From NCBI RefSeq assembly GCF_029589495.1, contig NZ_JAAIVF010000001.1, positions 1,488,001 to 1,552,000 of the forward strand: a stretch of 64,000 nt of DNA. Direction: 5' to 3'. A model generated the notes under the pieces. It was not told the DNA's origin, did no database searches, and was given only the letters and a program-made list of their open reading frames with translations. Source of the DNA: Speluncibacter jeojiensis (GTDB taxonomy: Bacteria; Actinomycetota; Actinomycetes; Mycobacteriales; Mycobacteriaceae). A program made the translations under genes and the position numbers. Of this stretch, positions 51,642 through 61,629 are shown piece after piece; position 1 is the stretch's first letter; each line of letters starts with the position of its first letter.

Positions 51642-52555
51642 CACTGGCTCCTGGAGAGACTGAAATCAAATATGCCGGAGTCGAATTCGTTGTAGCGCTC
51701 GTACTCGAGCAGCTCGTATAGCCGGCTGCGGGTCTGCATCTGGTCGAGCAGCCCCTCCTGTGTGCCGGCGGAGTGGATCTCGCGCAGGCCGCGTTCGATG
51801 GCGCCCATCGCCAGCCGTAGTGTCGTCACCGGGTAGATGACCGCGTTGTAGCCGATGTTTTGCAGGGTCTGCGCCGGGAGCAGCTTTGACTTACCGAACT
51901 CGGTCATGTTCGCCAGCAGTGGGATGTCCACGGCGCCACGGAACTTCGCGAAGTCCTCTTCGGTGTGCAGCGCCTCGGTGAAGATCATGTCGGCACCCGC
52001 GTCGGCGTAGGCCTTCGCCCGGTCGATGGCGGCGTCGATGCCTTCGATGCCGGCCGCGTCGGTGCGGGCGCAGATGACGAAGTTCGGGTCGCGGCGGGCG
52101 GTGACCGCGGCGCGCAACCGACGCACCATCTCGTCGGTCGGCACGATCGCCTTGCCGTCGAGGTGACCGCAGCGTTTGGGGTTGACCTGGTCCTCGAGGT
52201 GCAGGCCCGCGATGCCGGCGTCCTCCGCGGACAAAACCGTGCGGGCGGCGGACATCGGCTCGCCGAACCCGGTGTCGGCGTCGATCAGCACCGGCAGGTC
52301 GGTGACCCGGGCGACCTGCTCGCTGTGGGAGATCACCTCGGTGAGCGTTGTCAGGCCGATGTCCGGCAGTCCGAGCCCCGCCGAAAAGGCACCGCCCGAG
52401 ACGTACACGCCCTCGAACCCGATCTCCTGGATCAGCTTCGCGGTCAGGGCGTTGATCGCGCCCGGCAGGCGTTGAATCGTGCCTGAGGCCAATCCTGCGC
52501 GGAACGCGGTGCGCTTGTCTGCCGCGGAGGTGCCGGCGGCGATCAATCCGGTCAT
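51641..52555 (-). CDS. prpB: 2-methylisocitrate lyase
   Basis: A 304-residue lyase that splits 2-methylisocitrate to pyruvate and succinate. The catalytic loop is KRCGHLDGK, with metal ligands in LIDADTGFGEP and HLEDQ. It matches the isocitrate-lyase superfamily in length and motifs. The gene lies one base after the prpD stop and overlaps prpC by one base, so the three genes form a tightly coupled operon. Confidence 0.95.
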   Translation of the reverse strand: MTGLIAAGTSAADKRTAFRAGLASGTIQRLPGAINALTAKLIQEIGFEGVYVSGGAFSAGLGLPDIGLTTLTEVISHSEQVARVTDLPVLIDADTGFGEPMSAARTVLSAEDAGIAGLHLEDQVNPKRCGHLDGKAIVPTDEMVRRLRAAVTARRDPNFVICARTDAAGIEGIDAAIDRAKAYADAGADMIFTEALHTEEDFAKFRGAVDIPLLANMTEFGKSKLLPAQTLQNIGYNAVIYPVTTLRLAMGAIERGLREIHSAGTQEGLLDQMQTRSRLYELLEYERYNEFDSGIFDFSLSRSQ

Positions 52556-52556
52556 G

Positions 52557-54059
52557 TCAGAACAGTCCCTTCTGCAGCTGCGGGGTGCGCGCGAGTACGT
52601 CGTCGGCGACCGTGAACGTGACCTGGTCGAGCTCCCCCGCCTTCAGATCCGGAATTCGTTGCGCGACAGCGAGGAACCGGTCCTGCTCGGACGACGCGAC
52701 GACGCCCTCGGCGAGGATGCGGAACTTCTCGATGTACTGCTCGCGCGCGAACGGACGGGCGCCCAGCGGGTGCGCGTCGGCGACGGCCAGCTCGTCGACG
52801 ATGACCTCGCCGGACTCGAGGGTGATCTCGGCGCGGGCACCGAAGGCCTTCTCATTCGGGTCGGTCGAGTGGTAGCGGCGCGTCCATTCGGGGTCCTCGG
52901 CCGTGGAGATCTTGCGCCACAGCGCGACCGTGTCGGGGCGCTGCGCACGTTCGGGCGCGTAGGAGCGCTCGTGGTGCCAGGTGCCGTCCTGCAGCGCGAC
53001 CGCGAAGATGTACATCACCGAGTGGTCGAGCGTCTCCCGGCTGGCGTGCGGGTCGAACTTCTGCGGGTCGTTCGAGCCGGTGCCGATCACGTAGTGCGTG
53101 TGGTGGCTGGTGTGCAGCACGACCGACGCGATCTGGTCGAGGTCGCCGACCCGCCCCCGCATACGCCGGGCCAGGTCGATCGGCGCCTGGCTCTGGTATT
53201 CGGCGGAGTGCTCCTTGGTATAGCTGTCGAGGATCGCGCGTTTGGCCTCGCCGGGTCCGGGCAGCGGCACCTGATACTCGGTGTGCGGTCCGCCGAGCAG
53301 CCAGGCGATGACGCCGTCCTCGCCCTCCCAGATCGGCGCCGGGGCGCCCTCGCCGCGCATGGCCCGGTCGACGGCTTCGACGGCCATCTTGCCGGCGAAC
53401 GCCGGCGCGTACGCCTTCCAACTGGAGATCTCGCCCTTGCGGGACTGCCGGGTCGCGGTCGTGGTGTGCAACGCCTGCCCGATCGCCTGGTACACGGTCT
53501 CGGTGTCCAGGCCGAGCAGTGTGCCGATCCCGGCCGCCGCCGACGGGCCCAGGTGCGCGACGTGGTCGATCTTGTGCTCGTGCAGGCAGATCGCGCGCAC
53601 CAGATCGATCTGGATCTCGTAGCCGGTGGCGAGGCCGCGGATCAGGTCGGCGCCGGACCGGCCGGTGTGCTGCGCGACCGCGAGAATCGGCGGGATGTTG
53701 TCACCCGGGTGCGAGTACTCGGCGGCGAGGAAGGTGTCGTGGAAGTCGAGTTCGCGCACCGCGACGCCGTTGGCCCAGGCCGCCCACTCGGGCGACCAGG
53801 TGCCGCCGACGCCCACCACCGTTGAGCCCGGTGCGTACGGGTGGGCGAGTGCTTGGGCGCGCGCGTCGGCCACCGGCCGGCGGATCAAGGAGGCCGCGCT
53901 GACCGCCGCGTTGTCGATGACCCGGTTGACGATCATCTCCGCGGTGTCTTCGGGCACGGCCACCGGGTCGGTGGCCACCTCGGCGATCCTCCAGGCGAGG
54001 TGCTCGTGGCGGGGGAAGTCCTCTGCGGACCGATGGGTGCGAACGGTGTGCGTCTTCAC
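52557..54059 (-). CDS. prpD: 2-methylcitrate dehydratase
   Basis: A 500-residue MmgE/PrpD-family dehydratase that makes 2-methylaconitate. Typical features are [23 protein letters not shown] near residue 120, [25 protein letters not shown] and, later, [21 protein letters not shown]. First gene of the operon. GTG 54059 has AAGGA nine bases upstream. The gene is divergent from its regulator. Confidence 0.95.
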   Translation of the reverse strand: MKTHTVRTHRSAEDFPRHEHLAWRIAEVATDPVAVPEDTAEMIVNRVIDNAAVSAASLIRRPVADARAQALAHPYAPGSTVVGVGGTWSPEWAAWANGVAVRELDFHDTFLAAEYSHPGDNIPPILAVAQHTGRSGADLIRGLATGYEIQIDLVRAICLHEHKIDHVAHLGPSAAAGIGTLLGLDTETVYQAIGQALHTTTATRQSRKGEISSWKAYAPAFAGKMAVEAVDRAMRGEGAPAPIWEGEDGVIAWLLGGPHTEYQVPLPGPGEAKRAILDSYTKEHSAEYQSQAPIDLARRMRGRVGDLDQIASVVLHTSHHTHYVIGTGSNDPQKFDPHASRETLDHSVMYIFAVALQDGTWHHERSYAPERAQRPDTVALWRKISTAEDPEWTRRYHSTDPNEKAFGARAEITLESGEVIVDELAVADAHPLGARPFAREQYIEKFRILAEGVVASSEQDRFLAVAQRIPDLKAGELDQVTFTVADDVLARTPQLQKGLF

Positions 54060-54268
54060 GTTGTGTCGTCCTTCGCTGAACCTGCGCCGGAAGACCTGCC
54101 TCGGCGCCTCTCTACTTGCAGCGTATGCAGGCATCCGATCGGTGAGAAGTGGCTGAACCTGCGTATTTGAGTGGTGTTGAATGGCAGAACTTGCGAATGG
54201 TGTGAATCTCGTCGGTCGTGCAGAGTCGGCTGCGGCGCGCACCTGCGGCGCAGGCGGAAGGACATACG
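54060..54268. promoter_or_regulatory. prpD-prpR divergent control region
   Basis: A 209-base gap between the operon and its regulator. It holds ACTTGCAGC (54114-54122) and ACTTGCGAAT (54188-54197), which resemble the TTTGCAAA-type sites of PrpR/RamB regulators. Two -10-like AT-rich stretches lie near 54165-54180. Exact promoters are not clear. Confidence 0.45.
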
Positions 54269-55687
54269 ATGCAGAAGATCCACGCCGGACCGCGGCTGCG
54301 GCGGCTGCGTGAGGAGCGTGGGCTCACCCAGCTCGAACTGGCCCGGACCCTCGACCTGTCGGCGAGCTACGTGAACCAACTCGAGAACGACCAGCGGCCG
54401 CTGACCGTGCCGGTGCTGCTCAAGCTCAATGCGGCGTTCGATCTGGATCCCCAATTCTTCTCGGCCGCGCAGGACGCCCGCCTGGCCGCGGACCTGCACG
54501 ACGTGTTGACCGCGGTGGCCGCGCAACCGCCCGCACCGATGCTCGTCGAGGAGTTCATCGCGCGGATGCCGGAGATCGGGGTCGCACTGGTCGGCCTGCA
54601 CCGTCGGCTGCTCGCCGCAACCGAGCAACTCGAGCAGTACGGTGCCCATCTGGCGGCATCGTCGCTGACCGGATCGGGCGTGCCGATGCCGTTCGAGGAG
54701 GTGCGTGACTTCTTCTACGACCGCCACAACCACATCGCCGAACTGGACGACGCCGCCGAGCGCCTGTTCACCGAATGTGGCCTGCGGATCGGTTCGCTCG
54801 ACACCCAGCTGACCGCGCTGCTCGCCTCCGGGCACGACATCGCGGTCCGGATCCGCACCGACCCCCCGGACTGTCCGGGACCCAAACGGCACTACGACGA
54901 CGCCGACCGCACCCTGACGCTGTCCGGCCATCTCTCTCCTGGCCAGCGGGCCTTCCAGATGGCCACCCAGCTGGCCTTTCTCACCCAGGCGGCGACCATC
55001 GAGCGGCTGATCGGGTCGGCGGACAGGCTCAGCCCGGGCGCGCGTGAACTGGCGAAGATCGGTTTGGCGAATTACTTCGCCGGCGCGTTGCTGTTGCCGT
55101 ACAACAGGTTTCTCGACGCGGCCGAGTCGCTGCACTACGACATCGAGATGCTCGCGCTGCAATTCGACGTCGGATTCGAAACGGTCTGCCATCGGCTCTC
55201 GACGATGCAGCGACCGTCCCGGCGTGGTGTGCCGTTCTTCTTCGTGCGCACCGATCGCGCCGGTAACATCTCGAAGCGCCAGTCCGCCACCGCCTTCCAC
55301 TTCTCCCGCGTCGGTGGCAGCTGCCCGCTCTGGGTGGTGCACGACGCGTTCAGCACCCCGGGCCGCATCCTCACCCAGGTCGCACAGATGCCAGACGGCC
55401 GGACCTACCTTTGGGTGGCGCGGACCACCGACGACACCGCGCGACCGTACGGCGCCCCCGAGCGGAGCTTCGCGGTCGGTCTCGGCTGCGACATCTCGCA
55501 TGCCGAGCGGCTCGTGTACTCGCGAGGTCTGAGACTCGACGAGCGGATGTCGCCGGTGCCGATCGGCGCCGGCTGCAAGATCTGCGAACGCACCGACTGC
55601 GCGCAGCGGGCGTTCCCGCAGATCGGCCGGGAGATCCGGGTCGACGTCGATGTCAGCAGCCGACTTCCGTATCCGCCCTCGGACTGA
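54269..55687 (+). CDS. prpR: PrpR/RamB-type XRE regulator of propionate metabolism
   Basis: A 472-residue regulator. The helix-turn-helix is at residues 8-62 ([36 protein letters not shown]). A central helical domain follows, then the short-chain acyl-CoA-sensing C-terminal region, with the cysteine set [18 protein letters not shown] near the end. In M. tuberculosis PrpR such cysteines bind an iron-sulfur cluster. AAGGA sits before the ATG at 54269. It is divergent from prpDBC and would activate it when propionyl-CoA builds up. Confidence 0.93.
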   Translation: MQKIHAGPRLRRLREERGLTQLELARTLDLSASYVNQLENDQRPLTVPVLLKLNAAFDLDPQFFSAAQDARLAADLHDVLTAVAAQPPAPMLVEEFIARMPEIGVALVGLHRRLLAATEQLEQYGAHLAASSLTGSGVPMPFEEVRDFFYDRHNHIAELDDAAERLFTECGLRIGSLDTQLTALLASGHDIAVRIRTDPPDCPGPKRHYDDADRTLTLSGHLSPGQRAFQMATQLAFLTQAATIERLIGSADRLSPGARELAKIGLANYFAGALLLPYNRFLDAAESLHYDIEMLALQFDVGFETVCHRLSTMQRPSRRGVPFFFVRTDRAGNISKRQSATAFHFSRVGGSCPLWVVHDAFSTPGRILTQVAQMPDGRTYLWVARTTDDTARPYGAPERSFAVGLGCDISHAERLVYSRGLRLDERMSPVPIGAGCKICERTDCAQRAFPQIGREIRVDVDVSSRLPYPPSD

Positions 55688-55749
55688 CCGCTGTCGTGTG
55701 CACGACCGCACACGGCGGCGCCGTAGGGTTGCGGCCTCGGCTATGCTGA

Positions 55750-55975
55750 CGCACGCAGTTGGTTCGCCGATCTCGTCCGAGCGGAGCCCCGAAGGTTCGG
55801 GGTCGGCGTCGAAACACCCGAAAGAGTGTGAGAGGGAACCCGGTTCGAATCCGGGACTGTCCCGCAGCGGTGTGCAGGAACGACCGCCGTCACCAGCACT
55901 GGGCGTGAGCCCGGGAAGCGACGGCCATTAGGTCCGGGCGATGTGTCCGGGAGCCTGCGAGTCCGAAGACCTGCC
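55750..55975 (+). ncRNA. Cobalamin riboswitch upstream of metE
   Basis: The conserved parts occur in order: GAGGGAACCCGGTTCGAATC, then GGGACTGTCCCGCAGCGGTG, a CCGGGAAGCGACGGCC arm, and the B12 box GCGAGTCCGAAGACCTGCC at 55957-55975. Bound adenosylcobalamin is expected to switch off the B12-independent enzyme. The 5' limit is approximate. Confidence 0.95.
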
Positions 55976-55980
55976 CGCTG

Positions 55981-56003
55981 CGCCGAGCGCGCCGCGCTCG
56001 GCG
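55981..56003 (+). terminator. Hairpin of the riboswitch expression platform
   Basis: CGCCGAGCGC (55981-55990) pairs exactly with GCGCTCGGCG (55994-56003) around a three-base loop, five bases after the B12 box. Probable terminator, or an occluding stem; the remaining 160-base leader to metE shows no coding sign. Confidence 0.6.
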
Positions 56004-56163
56004 GTGTACCGCCTCGAGGACTGGGCGCGTGGACCTGACGGACCGGATGACCCCTTCCCGGCCGCGATCGCGAATGCGTGAGCGCCTCGAAAGGTGCGCC
56101 GGAGTTCGTCGGGAGTGCGCCCGCGGGTGGCGCGCCGGACCGACGACATACTGGAGTCTCACC

Positions 56164-58473
56164 GTGGCTGTCACCACGCCCATCACCACATCGCCGAGGT
56201 CGACCGGGCCTGCCTTCGGGGCGACCGTTCTGGGCACACCCCGTGTCGGACCCGACCGGGAACTCAAGCGCGCCACCGAATCCTATTGGGCCGGCGCGAT
56301 CGACCGTACCGAGCTCGAGCGGGTCGCGGCCCGCCTGCGATCCGACATGTGGGCCGGATTGCGCGCCGCCGGGATCGATGCGATCCCGGTGAACACCTTC
56401 TCGTTCTACGACCAGATGCTCGACACCGCAGCCCTTCTCGGCGCGCTACCGGGCCGTGTCGCGCACATCGCCGACGATTTGGACCGGTACTTCGCCGCCG
56501 CGCGCGGCACCGCGCAGGTCGCACCGCTGGAGATGACGAAGTGGTTCGACACGAACTACCACTATCTGGTGCCGGAGATCGCCCCGCACACGGCGTTCCG
56601 GCTCGACGCGACGTCGGTGCTCGACGACCTCGACCAGGCGCTGCGTGAGGGGATCGCCGCACGGCCGGTCCTGATCGGCCCGGTCACGTTCCTCGCACTG
56701 TCGAAGGGTGTAGACGGCCTGTCCGACCCCCTCACCCGACTCGACGACCTCGTCCCGCTCTATCGCGAGCTGCTGACGCACCTGCATGCCGCGGGTGCGC
56801 AGTGGGTCCAGTTCGACGAACCGATCCTGGTCACCGATGTCTCCGACGAGACTCTCGACCGCGCCGCCCGCCTCTACCGTTCACTGTCCGAGCAGCAGGT
56901 CCGGCCGTCGTTGCTGGTCGCCACCTATTTCGGCGACACCGGCGGGGCGCTGGACCGTATCGCCGGTGCGGGGGTGGAGGCGATCGCTGTCGACCTGGTA
57001 TCCGGTGGGCTCGACGCGGTCACCGGCAGTGACGCGCTGGGCGACACCCTGGTCGTCGCCGGCGTGGTCGACGGCCGCAACGTCTGGCGCACCGACCTCG
57101 ACCGCGCGCTGGCGCGCCTGGAAGCGGTCCGCGCGGTCGCCGGCAGCGTGGCCGTGTCGACATCCTGTTCGCTGCTGCACGTGCCGTACAGCTTGGCTGC
57201 CGAGACGGGAATCGATGCGACGCTGAGCAGTTGGCTCGCATTCGGCGACGAGAAGGTCGCCGAGGTGGTCACCCTGGCCACTGCGGTCCGCGACGGCGCA
57301 GAGTCGATCGGCGACGCACTGTCCGACTCGCGTGCCGCGGCCGGGCAGCGCCGCGCGGACCCGCGGGTGCGCAACGACACGGTCCGGGCGACGGTCGAGG
57401 CCGAGCGTCGACACCGCACTCGGTCTACGCCGGCAACGCGCAGACGCGTCGTGCAACAGCAGGAGCTGGGCCTGCCGCTGCTGCCGACGACCACGATCGG
57501 TTCGTACCCGCAGACCACCGCCATCCGGGTGGCGCGCGCCGACCTGCGTGCCGGACGCATCGACGGCGACGAGTACACAGCGCGGATGCGGGCCGAGATC
57601 GCCGAGGTCGTGCGGCTGCAGGAGAAGCTGGGCCTGGACGTGCTCGTCCACGGGGAGCCCGAACGCAACGACATGGTGCAGTACTTCGCCGAACAGCTCG
57701 ACGGGTTCTTCGCGTCCGAGCGCGGCTGGGTGCAGTCCTACGGCACCCGCTGTGTCCGGCCGCCGATCCTGTACGGCGACGTCGCGCGGCCCGACGCGAT
57801 GACCGTCGACTGGTTCCGCTACGCCCAGTCGCTGAGCGCCAAGCCGGTCAAGGGCATGCTCACCGGTCCGGTGACGATCCTGGCGTGGTCGTTCGTTCGG
57901 GACGACCTTCCGCTCGCGGACACCGCCGATCAGGTCGCCCTCGCGATCCGGCAGGAGACGGTGGACCTCGAAGCGGCGGGAGCACGCATCGTGCAGGTCG
58001 ACGAGCCGGCCCTGCGGGAACTGCTGCCGCTGCGCGCATCCGAGCGGCCGCAGTACCTGGACTGGGCAGTCGGCGCGTTCCAGCTGGCCACGTCCGGGGT
58101 GGCGGACACTACACAGATCCACACCCACCTGTGCTATTCGGAGTTCGGCGACGTGATCGGCGCGATCGTCGACCTGGACGCCGACGTCACCTCGATCGAG
58201 GCGGCACGGTCGCACATGGAGGTGCTGGACGATCTCGAGTCCGTCGGATTCGACCTCGGCGTCGGGCCGGGCGTGTACGACATCCACTCGCCGCGGGTCC
58301 CGAGCGTCGAGGAGATCGTCGACTCGCTCGGTGAGGCTCTCGCGGTCGTTCCCGCGGAACGGTTGTGGGTCAACCCGGACTGCGGCCTCAAGACACGCGG
58401 CACCGACGAGGTCGTGGCGTCGTTGACCAACCTGGTCGCTGCGGCGAAGCAGGTGCGCGCCGAGTTGTCCTGA
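56164..58473 (+). CDS. metE: Cobalamin-independent methionine synthase
   Basis: A 769-residue enzyme that transfers a methyl group from methyltetrahydrofolate to homocysteine using zinc. It has two barrels: the N-terminal half ([27 protein letters not shown]) and the C-terminal catalytic half starting at [10 protein letters not shown]. The zinc set is HTHLCYSEF and [10 protein letters not shown], with the folate region [15 protein letters not shown] 56164 has GGAG eight bases upstream; the longer frame from 56029 lies in the riboswitch leader and is not protein-like. It is controlled by the B12 riboswitch. Confidence 0.96.
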   Translation: MAVTTPITTSPRSTGPAFGATVLGTPRVGPDRELKRATESYWAGAIDRTELERVAARLRSDMWAGLRAAGIDAIPVNTFSFYDQMLDTAALLGALPGRVAHIADDLDRYFAAARGTAQVAPLEMTKWFDTNYHYLVPEIAPHTAFRLDATSVLDDLDQALREGIAARPVLIGPVTFLALSKGVDGLSDPLTRLDDLVPLYRELLTHLHAAGAQWVQFDEPILVTDVSDETLDRAARLYRSLSEQQVRPSLLVATYFGDTGGALDRIAGAGVEAIAVDLVSGGLDAVTGSDALGDTLVVAGVVDGRNVWRTDLDRALARLEAVRAVAGSVAVSTSCSLLHVPYSLAAETGIDATLSSWLAFGDEKVAEVVTLATAVRDGAESIGDALSDSRAAAGQRRADPRVRNDTVRATVEAERRHRTRSTPATRRRVVQQQELGLPLLPTTTIGSYPQTTAIRVARADLRAGRIDGDEYTARMRAEIAEVVRLQEKLGLDVLVHGEPERNDMVQYFAEQLDGFFASERGWVQSYGTRCVRPPILYGDVARPDAMTVDWFRYAQSLSAKPVKGMLTGPVTILAWSFVRDDLPLADTADQVALAIRQETVDLEAAGARIVQVDEPALRELLPLRASERPQYLDWAVGAFQLATSGVADTTQIHTHLCYSEFGDVIGAIVDLDADVTSIEAARSHMEVLDDLESVGFDLGVGPGVYDIHSPRVPSVEEIVDSLGEALAVVPAERLWVNPDCGLKTRGTDEVVASLTNLVAAAKQVRAELS

Positions 58474-58661
58474 GCACCGTCCGGAACGGGTTCTCGACGT
58501 CTTTCGCTCAGCCATGGGCACGGAACGGAAGCGGGGTGTTCACGCACGCACAACTGAGTTCGGCCCGAGACACAAGGGCATTCGACAGATCGTTGCAACA
58601 CACACGTTTACAACACATCGGTGGGCCGACTGGTCCTGCCAACAGTTCAGGAGTGATTTTC

Positions 58662-58772
58662 ATGGGTTCGTCTGCTGATCAGCTCAACGAGATCGCCGCG
58701 ATCACCGGCCTCGCCGGCGCGGTCATCGCCTTGGTCGGTGCCGGAGCGGCGGTCGCCGCGCTGTCCGCCTGA
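58662..58772 (+). CDS. 36-residue hydrophobic mini-protein, unknown
   Basis: The ATG at 58662 has AGGAG nine bases upstream and a strong terminator starts 15 bases after the stop, so this is a complete small gene. The first 15 residues are polar (SSADQLNEIAAIT); the rest (GLAGAVIALVGAGAAVAA) is one hydrophobic helix with several small-residue GxxG and GxG steps that favour helix packing. It has no charged residues after position 10. Known small channel-forming peptides of related bacteria (PorA, PorH) are similar in size, but there is no clear sequence match. Function unknown. Confidence 0.6.
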   Translation: MGSSADQLNEIAAITGLAGAVIALVGAGAAVAALSA

Positions 58773-58786
58773 CAACCGGAAACGAC

Positions 58787-58823
58787 GTCGGGTCCGCCTC
58801 CCGCACAGGGGGGCGGGCCCGAC
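58787..58823 (+). terminator. Terminator after the mini-protein gene
   Basis: GTCGGGTCCGCC (58787-58798) pairs with GGCGGGCCCGAC (58812-58823), with a single G-U pair. It closes the small gene. Confidence 0.7.
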
Positions 58824-58892
58824 CCGCTTGGCGGCGGACGACAATCGCCCCTGCAGACAATCACGGCATGCGACCGCGGCGAGAGGACAACG

Positions 58893-59255
58893 ATGAGCGT
58901 GAACAGGGACACCGTCGACGACGGTGTGGTGGTGCACCTACCCGAATCGGACCCGAAGCGTCAGGAAACGGTGCTGCGCAATGTCGCCAACCTGTTGCGT
59001 GCGCTCGGGCCCGACACCGTCGTCGAACTCGTCACCCACGGGCCCGGGGTGGAACTGTGCACCGGCGAGACCGGCCTCGCCGACACCGTGGCCGATCTGC
59101 AGCAGCGCGGTGTGACCGTCTGTGCGTGCGCGAACACCGTCGCCGCGCGCCAACTCGCCGAGTCTGATCTGCTCCCGGGCGTCACGCTCGTGCCATCGGG
59201 GATCGCGCACCTGGTGGTCCGGCAGAGGCAGGGCTGGTCGTACCTGCGACCGTGA
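58893..59255 (+). CDS. DsrE-family protein
   Basis: A 120-residue cytoplasmic protein of the DsrE/F-like sulfur-handling fold: VLRNVANLLRALGPDTVVELVTHGPGVEL, then LQQRGVTVCACANTVAARQL and VPSGIAHLVVRQRQGWSYLRP. One cysteine (in CACANT) takes the place of the sulfur-carrying residue. GAGAGG precedes the ATG. It is convergent with the TauE/SafE gene, which has a sulfur-type leader peptide, so a role in sulfur metabolism is likely. Confidence 0.82.
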   Translation: MSVNRDTVDDGVVVHLPESDPKRQETVLRNVANLLRALGPDTVVELVTHGPGVELCTGETGLADTVADLQQRGVTVCACANTVAARQLAESDLLPGVTLVPSGIAHLVVRQRQGWSYLRP

Positions 59256-59280
59256 CGGCCCGGATCAGGGGTAGCTCGGC

Positions 59281-60249
59281 TCAGAGGAAGTGCGGCAGCG
59301 CCTTGACCAGCATGGTCACGCCGGTCGCCCCGAGCACGGTCAGCACCACCGCGTTGAACACCGCCGGGTTGACCCGGCCCCACCGGCGCAGGGCGGTGCC
59401 GGCGACCAGGCCGACGAGGGTCACCAGCGCGATCACCGACCCCAGCCACAGCAGCTGGCGGGTCATCAGGCCGTTCACCGTCATCTGCCCGATCCGCTCC
59501 GCGAAGACCAGCGTGAAAACCAGCGAGATGCCGCCGATGTAGCGGCGCGCGTCGCGTTCGAAGGTGTGCAGATAGGCGGGCAGCAGCGGCCCCATGTTCA
59601 CGGCGCCGAGCAGTACGCCCTCGGCGACGCCGACGGTGCCGAGCGCGGCCGGATGCGCGGTTCCGGTGGCGGGCTTACCCTTTCGGACCACCGACCAGAT
59701 CACGTACGACACCAGCAGCACCCCGATCACGACACCGAGGATCGGAGTGGCCGGGAGCCGGGTCAGGATGAACACGCCGATCGCGGAACCGACGAGCGCC
59801 GCGACGATCAGCGGCCAGTGCCGCCGCAGGTACGGCAGCCCGGTGCCGGTCTCGCCGACCTGGAACAGATTCATCATCAGCGCGGGCACCGCGAGCACGA
59901 CGACGGCCACCGACGGGTTGATGAGCACCGCCGCCAACGGGGTCGCGATCAGCGCGTAGCCGAAGCCGGACAGGCCCTTGACCGCGGCGGCGACCATCGC
60001 GACGACGAGGAACGTCACCAACTGCGTCGTCGTGAACCCGGTCTTCAGCCCGGCGGTCAGGGCTTCGTGGCTGGTCCCGGGAAACAGCGCGATCGCGGGC
60101 ACCAGCACCAGCAGGACCGCGAGGGTCATCGTCGTGCGCCGGTAGTCGAAGAACCCGCGCAGCCGACCGGTCGGCGCGACGGCCGGCTCGACGACGGTCG
60201 CATCGGCGGGGGTGACAACGGCAGTGTCGGAAACAGTGGAAGCAGTCAC
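59281..60249 (-). CDS. TauE/SafE (TSUP) family sulfite or organosulfur exporter
   Basis: A 322-residue membrane protein with eight to nine helices. The repeated TSUP motif appears as VKGLSGFGYALIATPLAAVLINP in the first half and in GVAEGVLLGAVNMGPLLPAYLHTFERDARRYIGGISLVF in the second. The first 35 residues are a soluble extension. The family exports sulfite, taurine-derived or thiosulfate-related anions. GTG 60249 has GAGG seven bases upstream. A leader peptide with a cysteine lies 55 bases upstream (60305-60448). Confidence 0.86.
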   Translation of the reverse strand: MTASTVSDTAVVTPADATVVEPAVAPTGRLRGFFDYRRTTMTLAVLLVLVPAIALFPGTSHEALTAGLKTGFTTTQLVTFLVVAMVAAAVKGLSGFGYALIATPLAAVLINPSVAVVVLAVPALMMNLFQVGETGTGLPYLRRHWPLIVAALVGSAIGVFILTRLPATPILGVVIGVLLVSYVIWSVVRKGKPATGTAHPAALGTVGVAEGVLLGAVNMGPLLPAYLHTFERDARRYIGGISLVFTLVFAERIGQMTVNGLMTRQLLWLGSVIALVTLVGLVAGTALRRWGRVNPAVFNAVVLTVLGATGVTMLVKALPHFL

Positions 60250-60304
60250 GTCGAACCTCGGAGAACTTCGGCCGCCCGGGGACCGGACGGGGACGGAAGG
60301 ATGT

Positions 60305-60448
60305 TCAGCGAGATGCGCGACAACCGGCGCTGGCGACGCGGAGCAGATCGACGTGGCGCCGCATGGTCAGTCGAACACCGGTAGGTCGGACACCAGTCGG
60401 TCGGACACCACAGCGGGGCCCGCGGGACGCGGACTGCTTCTCGTTCAT
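60305..60448 (-). CDS. Sulfur-gene leader peptide (RRHVDLLRV...C type)
   Basis: A 47-residue frame. Its C-terminal 18 residues contain RRHVDLLRVASAGCR, the signature of 'putative leader peptides' found upstream of sulfur genes in Streptomyces and relatives. It ends 55 bases before the TSUP gene. The ATG at 60448 has AGAGG seven bases upstream; the conserved 19-residue piece could also start at the ATG at 60364. A -10-like TAGGAT lies at 60493-60488. The residues GVRPTGVRPTGVRLT come from a 15-bp DNA repeat. Confidence 0.65.
   Translation of the reverse strand: MNEKQSASRGPRCGVRPTGVRPTGVRLTMRRHVDLLRVASAGCRASR
60370..60409. repeat. Three 15-bp direct repeats within the leader
   Basis: GTCGAACACC (60370), GTCGGACACC (60385) and GTCGGACACC (60400) follow with a constant period of 15 bases. 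On the reverse strand they code GVRPT-like units, but could also bind a regulator. Confidence 0.7.
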
Positions 60449-60562
60449 GGCTGACCTCTGACGTGTGTGGTGTTCGGTGTCGGGCCGATCCTAGACGGTG
60501 CGGCCGGCGCGGGGGCGGTGTCGTCCGACTGATCAGGATCGGCGGGTCGGTTCGGTTCGGCC

Positions 60563-60600
60563 GGTCAGTTCCGCGAGGTCAATTCCGCCCGGTCAATTCC
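60563..60600. repeat. Three 14-bp direct repeats upstream of the sulfur leader
   Basis: GGTCAGTTCC (60563), GGTCAATTCC (60577) and GGTCAATTCC (60591) are spaced by exactly 14 bases. The last one overlaps the stop codon of the YdcF-like gene. The period of 14 suggests a DNA-level role. Confidence 0.65.
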
Positions 60601-61399
60601 CTTGGGCCTGGAACACCTTGATCGCGTCCTGGTAGATGCCCCAGCGCTCGGACTTGTCGGGCGGCGGCACCTGCGCGGCCAGTTCGGTCAGCGAGGTGGT
60701 CACCCCGACGACCGGTGTGCCGGCGACGAGGAAGTCGCCGGTCGCCCGGCGGATGTGGTCGGGCGAGCTGACCAGCACCGCGTCGGTCGCCCCGATCGAC
60801 TTGATGATCGTGGTCGAGAACAGGGCGTTCTGGACCGTCGAGTTCGCGCGAGTCTCGGCGTGCACCCGGTCCGCGGAGATGCCGTGACCGGTCAGCCACG
60901 CCTTCATGGCCTGTCCCTCGGTGACCCCGCTCTGCGGGTTGCCGCCGGTGACCACGATCGGTGACGACGGCGACGCCTGCGCCTCCCGCAGGCCGGCGCT
61001 GAGCCGGTTGACGAGTTCGGGGCGCATCGTCCCGTTCGGCAGCAGCCCGTAGCCGAGGACGACGATCGCCGTCTGCGCCCCGGCCGGCACCGGCGCCGGG
61101 TTCGGCACCGTCAGCACCGCCGTCCCCACCGACGAGAGCACCTGTCCCGTCCGCTGGGCCAGCGCCGGGTCGGCGGCTGTCAGCTTCGCCATCGCCATCG
61201 TCTGGCCTACGACGTCGCCGTTGTAGTTGTCCCAGATGGCCTGCTCGGCGAGGGCGCGATCGGCCGGGGTGGACGCGGCGGCGACCGCGGGGGTCAGCCA
61301 CGCAGGAACGGCCTCGACCCCGCCGAACAGGGCGGCAGCGGAGGCCACGACGACGAGAAATCGGCGAGCGGAGGCGAAACATTTCGGGGACTTGCGCAC
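60593..61399 (-). CDS. Exported YdcF/ElyC-like DUF218 protein
   Basis: A 268-residue protein with an N-terminal signal peptide (a basic KCFASARRF followed by LVVVASAAALFGGVEAVPAWL) and a DUF218 domain from about residue 110: AIVVLGYGLLPNGTMRPELVNRL, PIVVTGG, ISADRVHAETRANSTVQNALF and VLVSSPDHIRRA. The family includes SanA, YdcF and ElyC, related to envelope integrity. GTG 61399 has AGAGGA eight bases upstream. Function not known. Confidence 0.83.
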   Translation of the reverse strand: MRKSPKCFASARRFLVVVASAAALFGGVEAVPAWLTPAVAAASTPADRALAEQAIWDNYNGDVVGQTMAMAKLTAADPALAQRTGQVLSSVGTAVLTVPNPAPVPAGAQTAIVVLGYGLLPNGTMRPELVNRLSAGLREAQASPSSPIVVTGGNPQSGVTEGQAMKAWLTGHGISADRVHAETRANSTVQNALFSTTIIKSIGATDAVLVSSPDHIRRATGDFLVAGTPVVGVTTSLTELAAQVPPPDKSERWGIYQDAIKVFQAQGN

Positions 61400-61629
61400 G
61401 GCGGATCCTCTCGGATCGAGGAGCGCCCCGCCGGAACCCGGCGGGGTGATTGGACGATGCTCACGCGTGCGCGGGTCAATGCTAGGGGCTTTGATCTTGA
61501 GCCGCAGGTGAACGACCGAACCTGTGAACCGGGACCGGCCGCCCGGCCGCAGTATCATCTGCCGGAAACGCCGCCTGCCGAAACGGCGGCACAGGCACGC
61601 GAACATCGCGAAATCGAAAGGGAATCGGA

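Noticed and set aside
56029-56163. Longer metE starting at 56029
   Set aside because: The extra 45 residues are Arg-rich, lie in the riboswitch leader, and the GTG at 56164 has a proper ribosome binding site.
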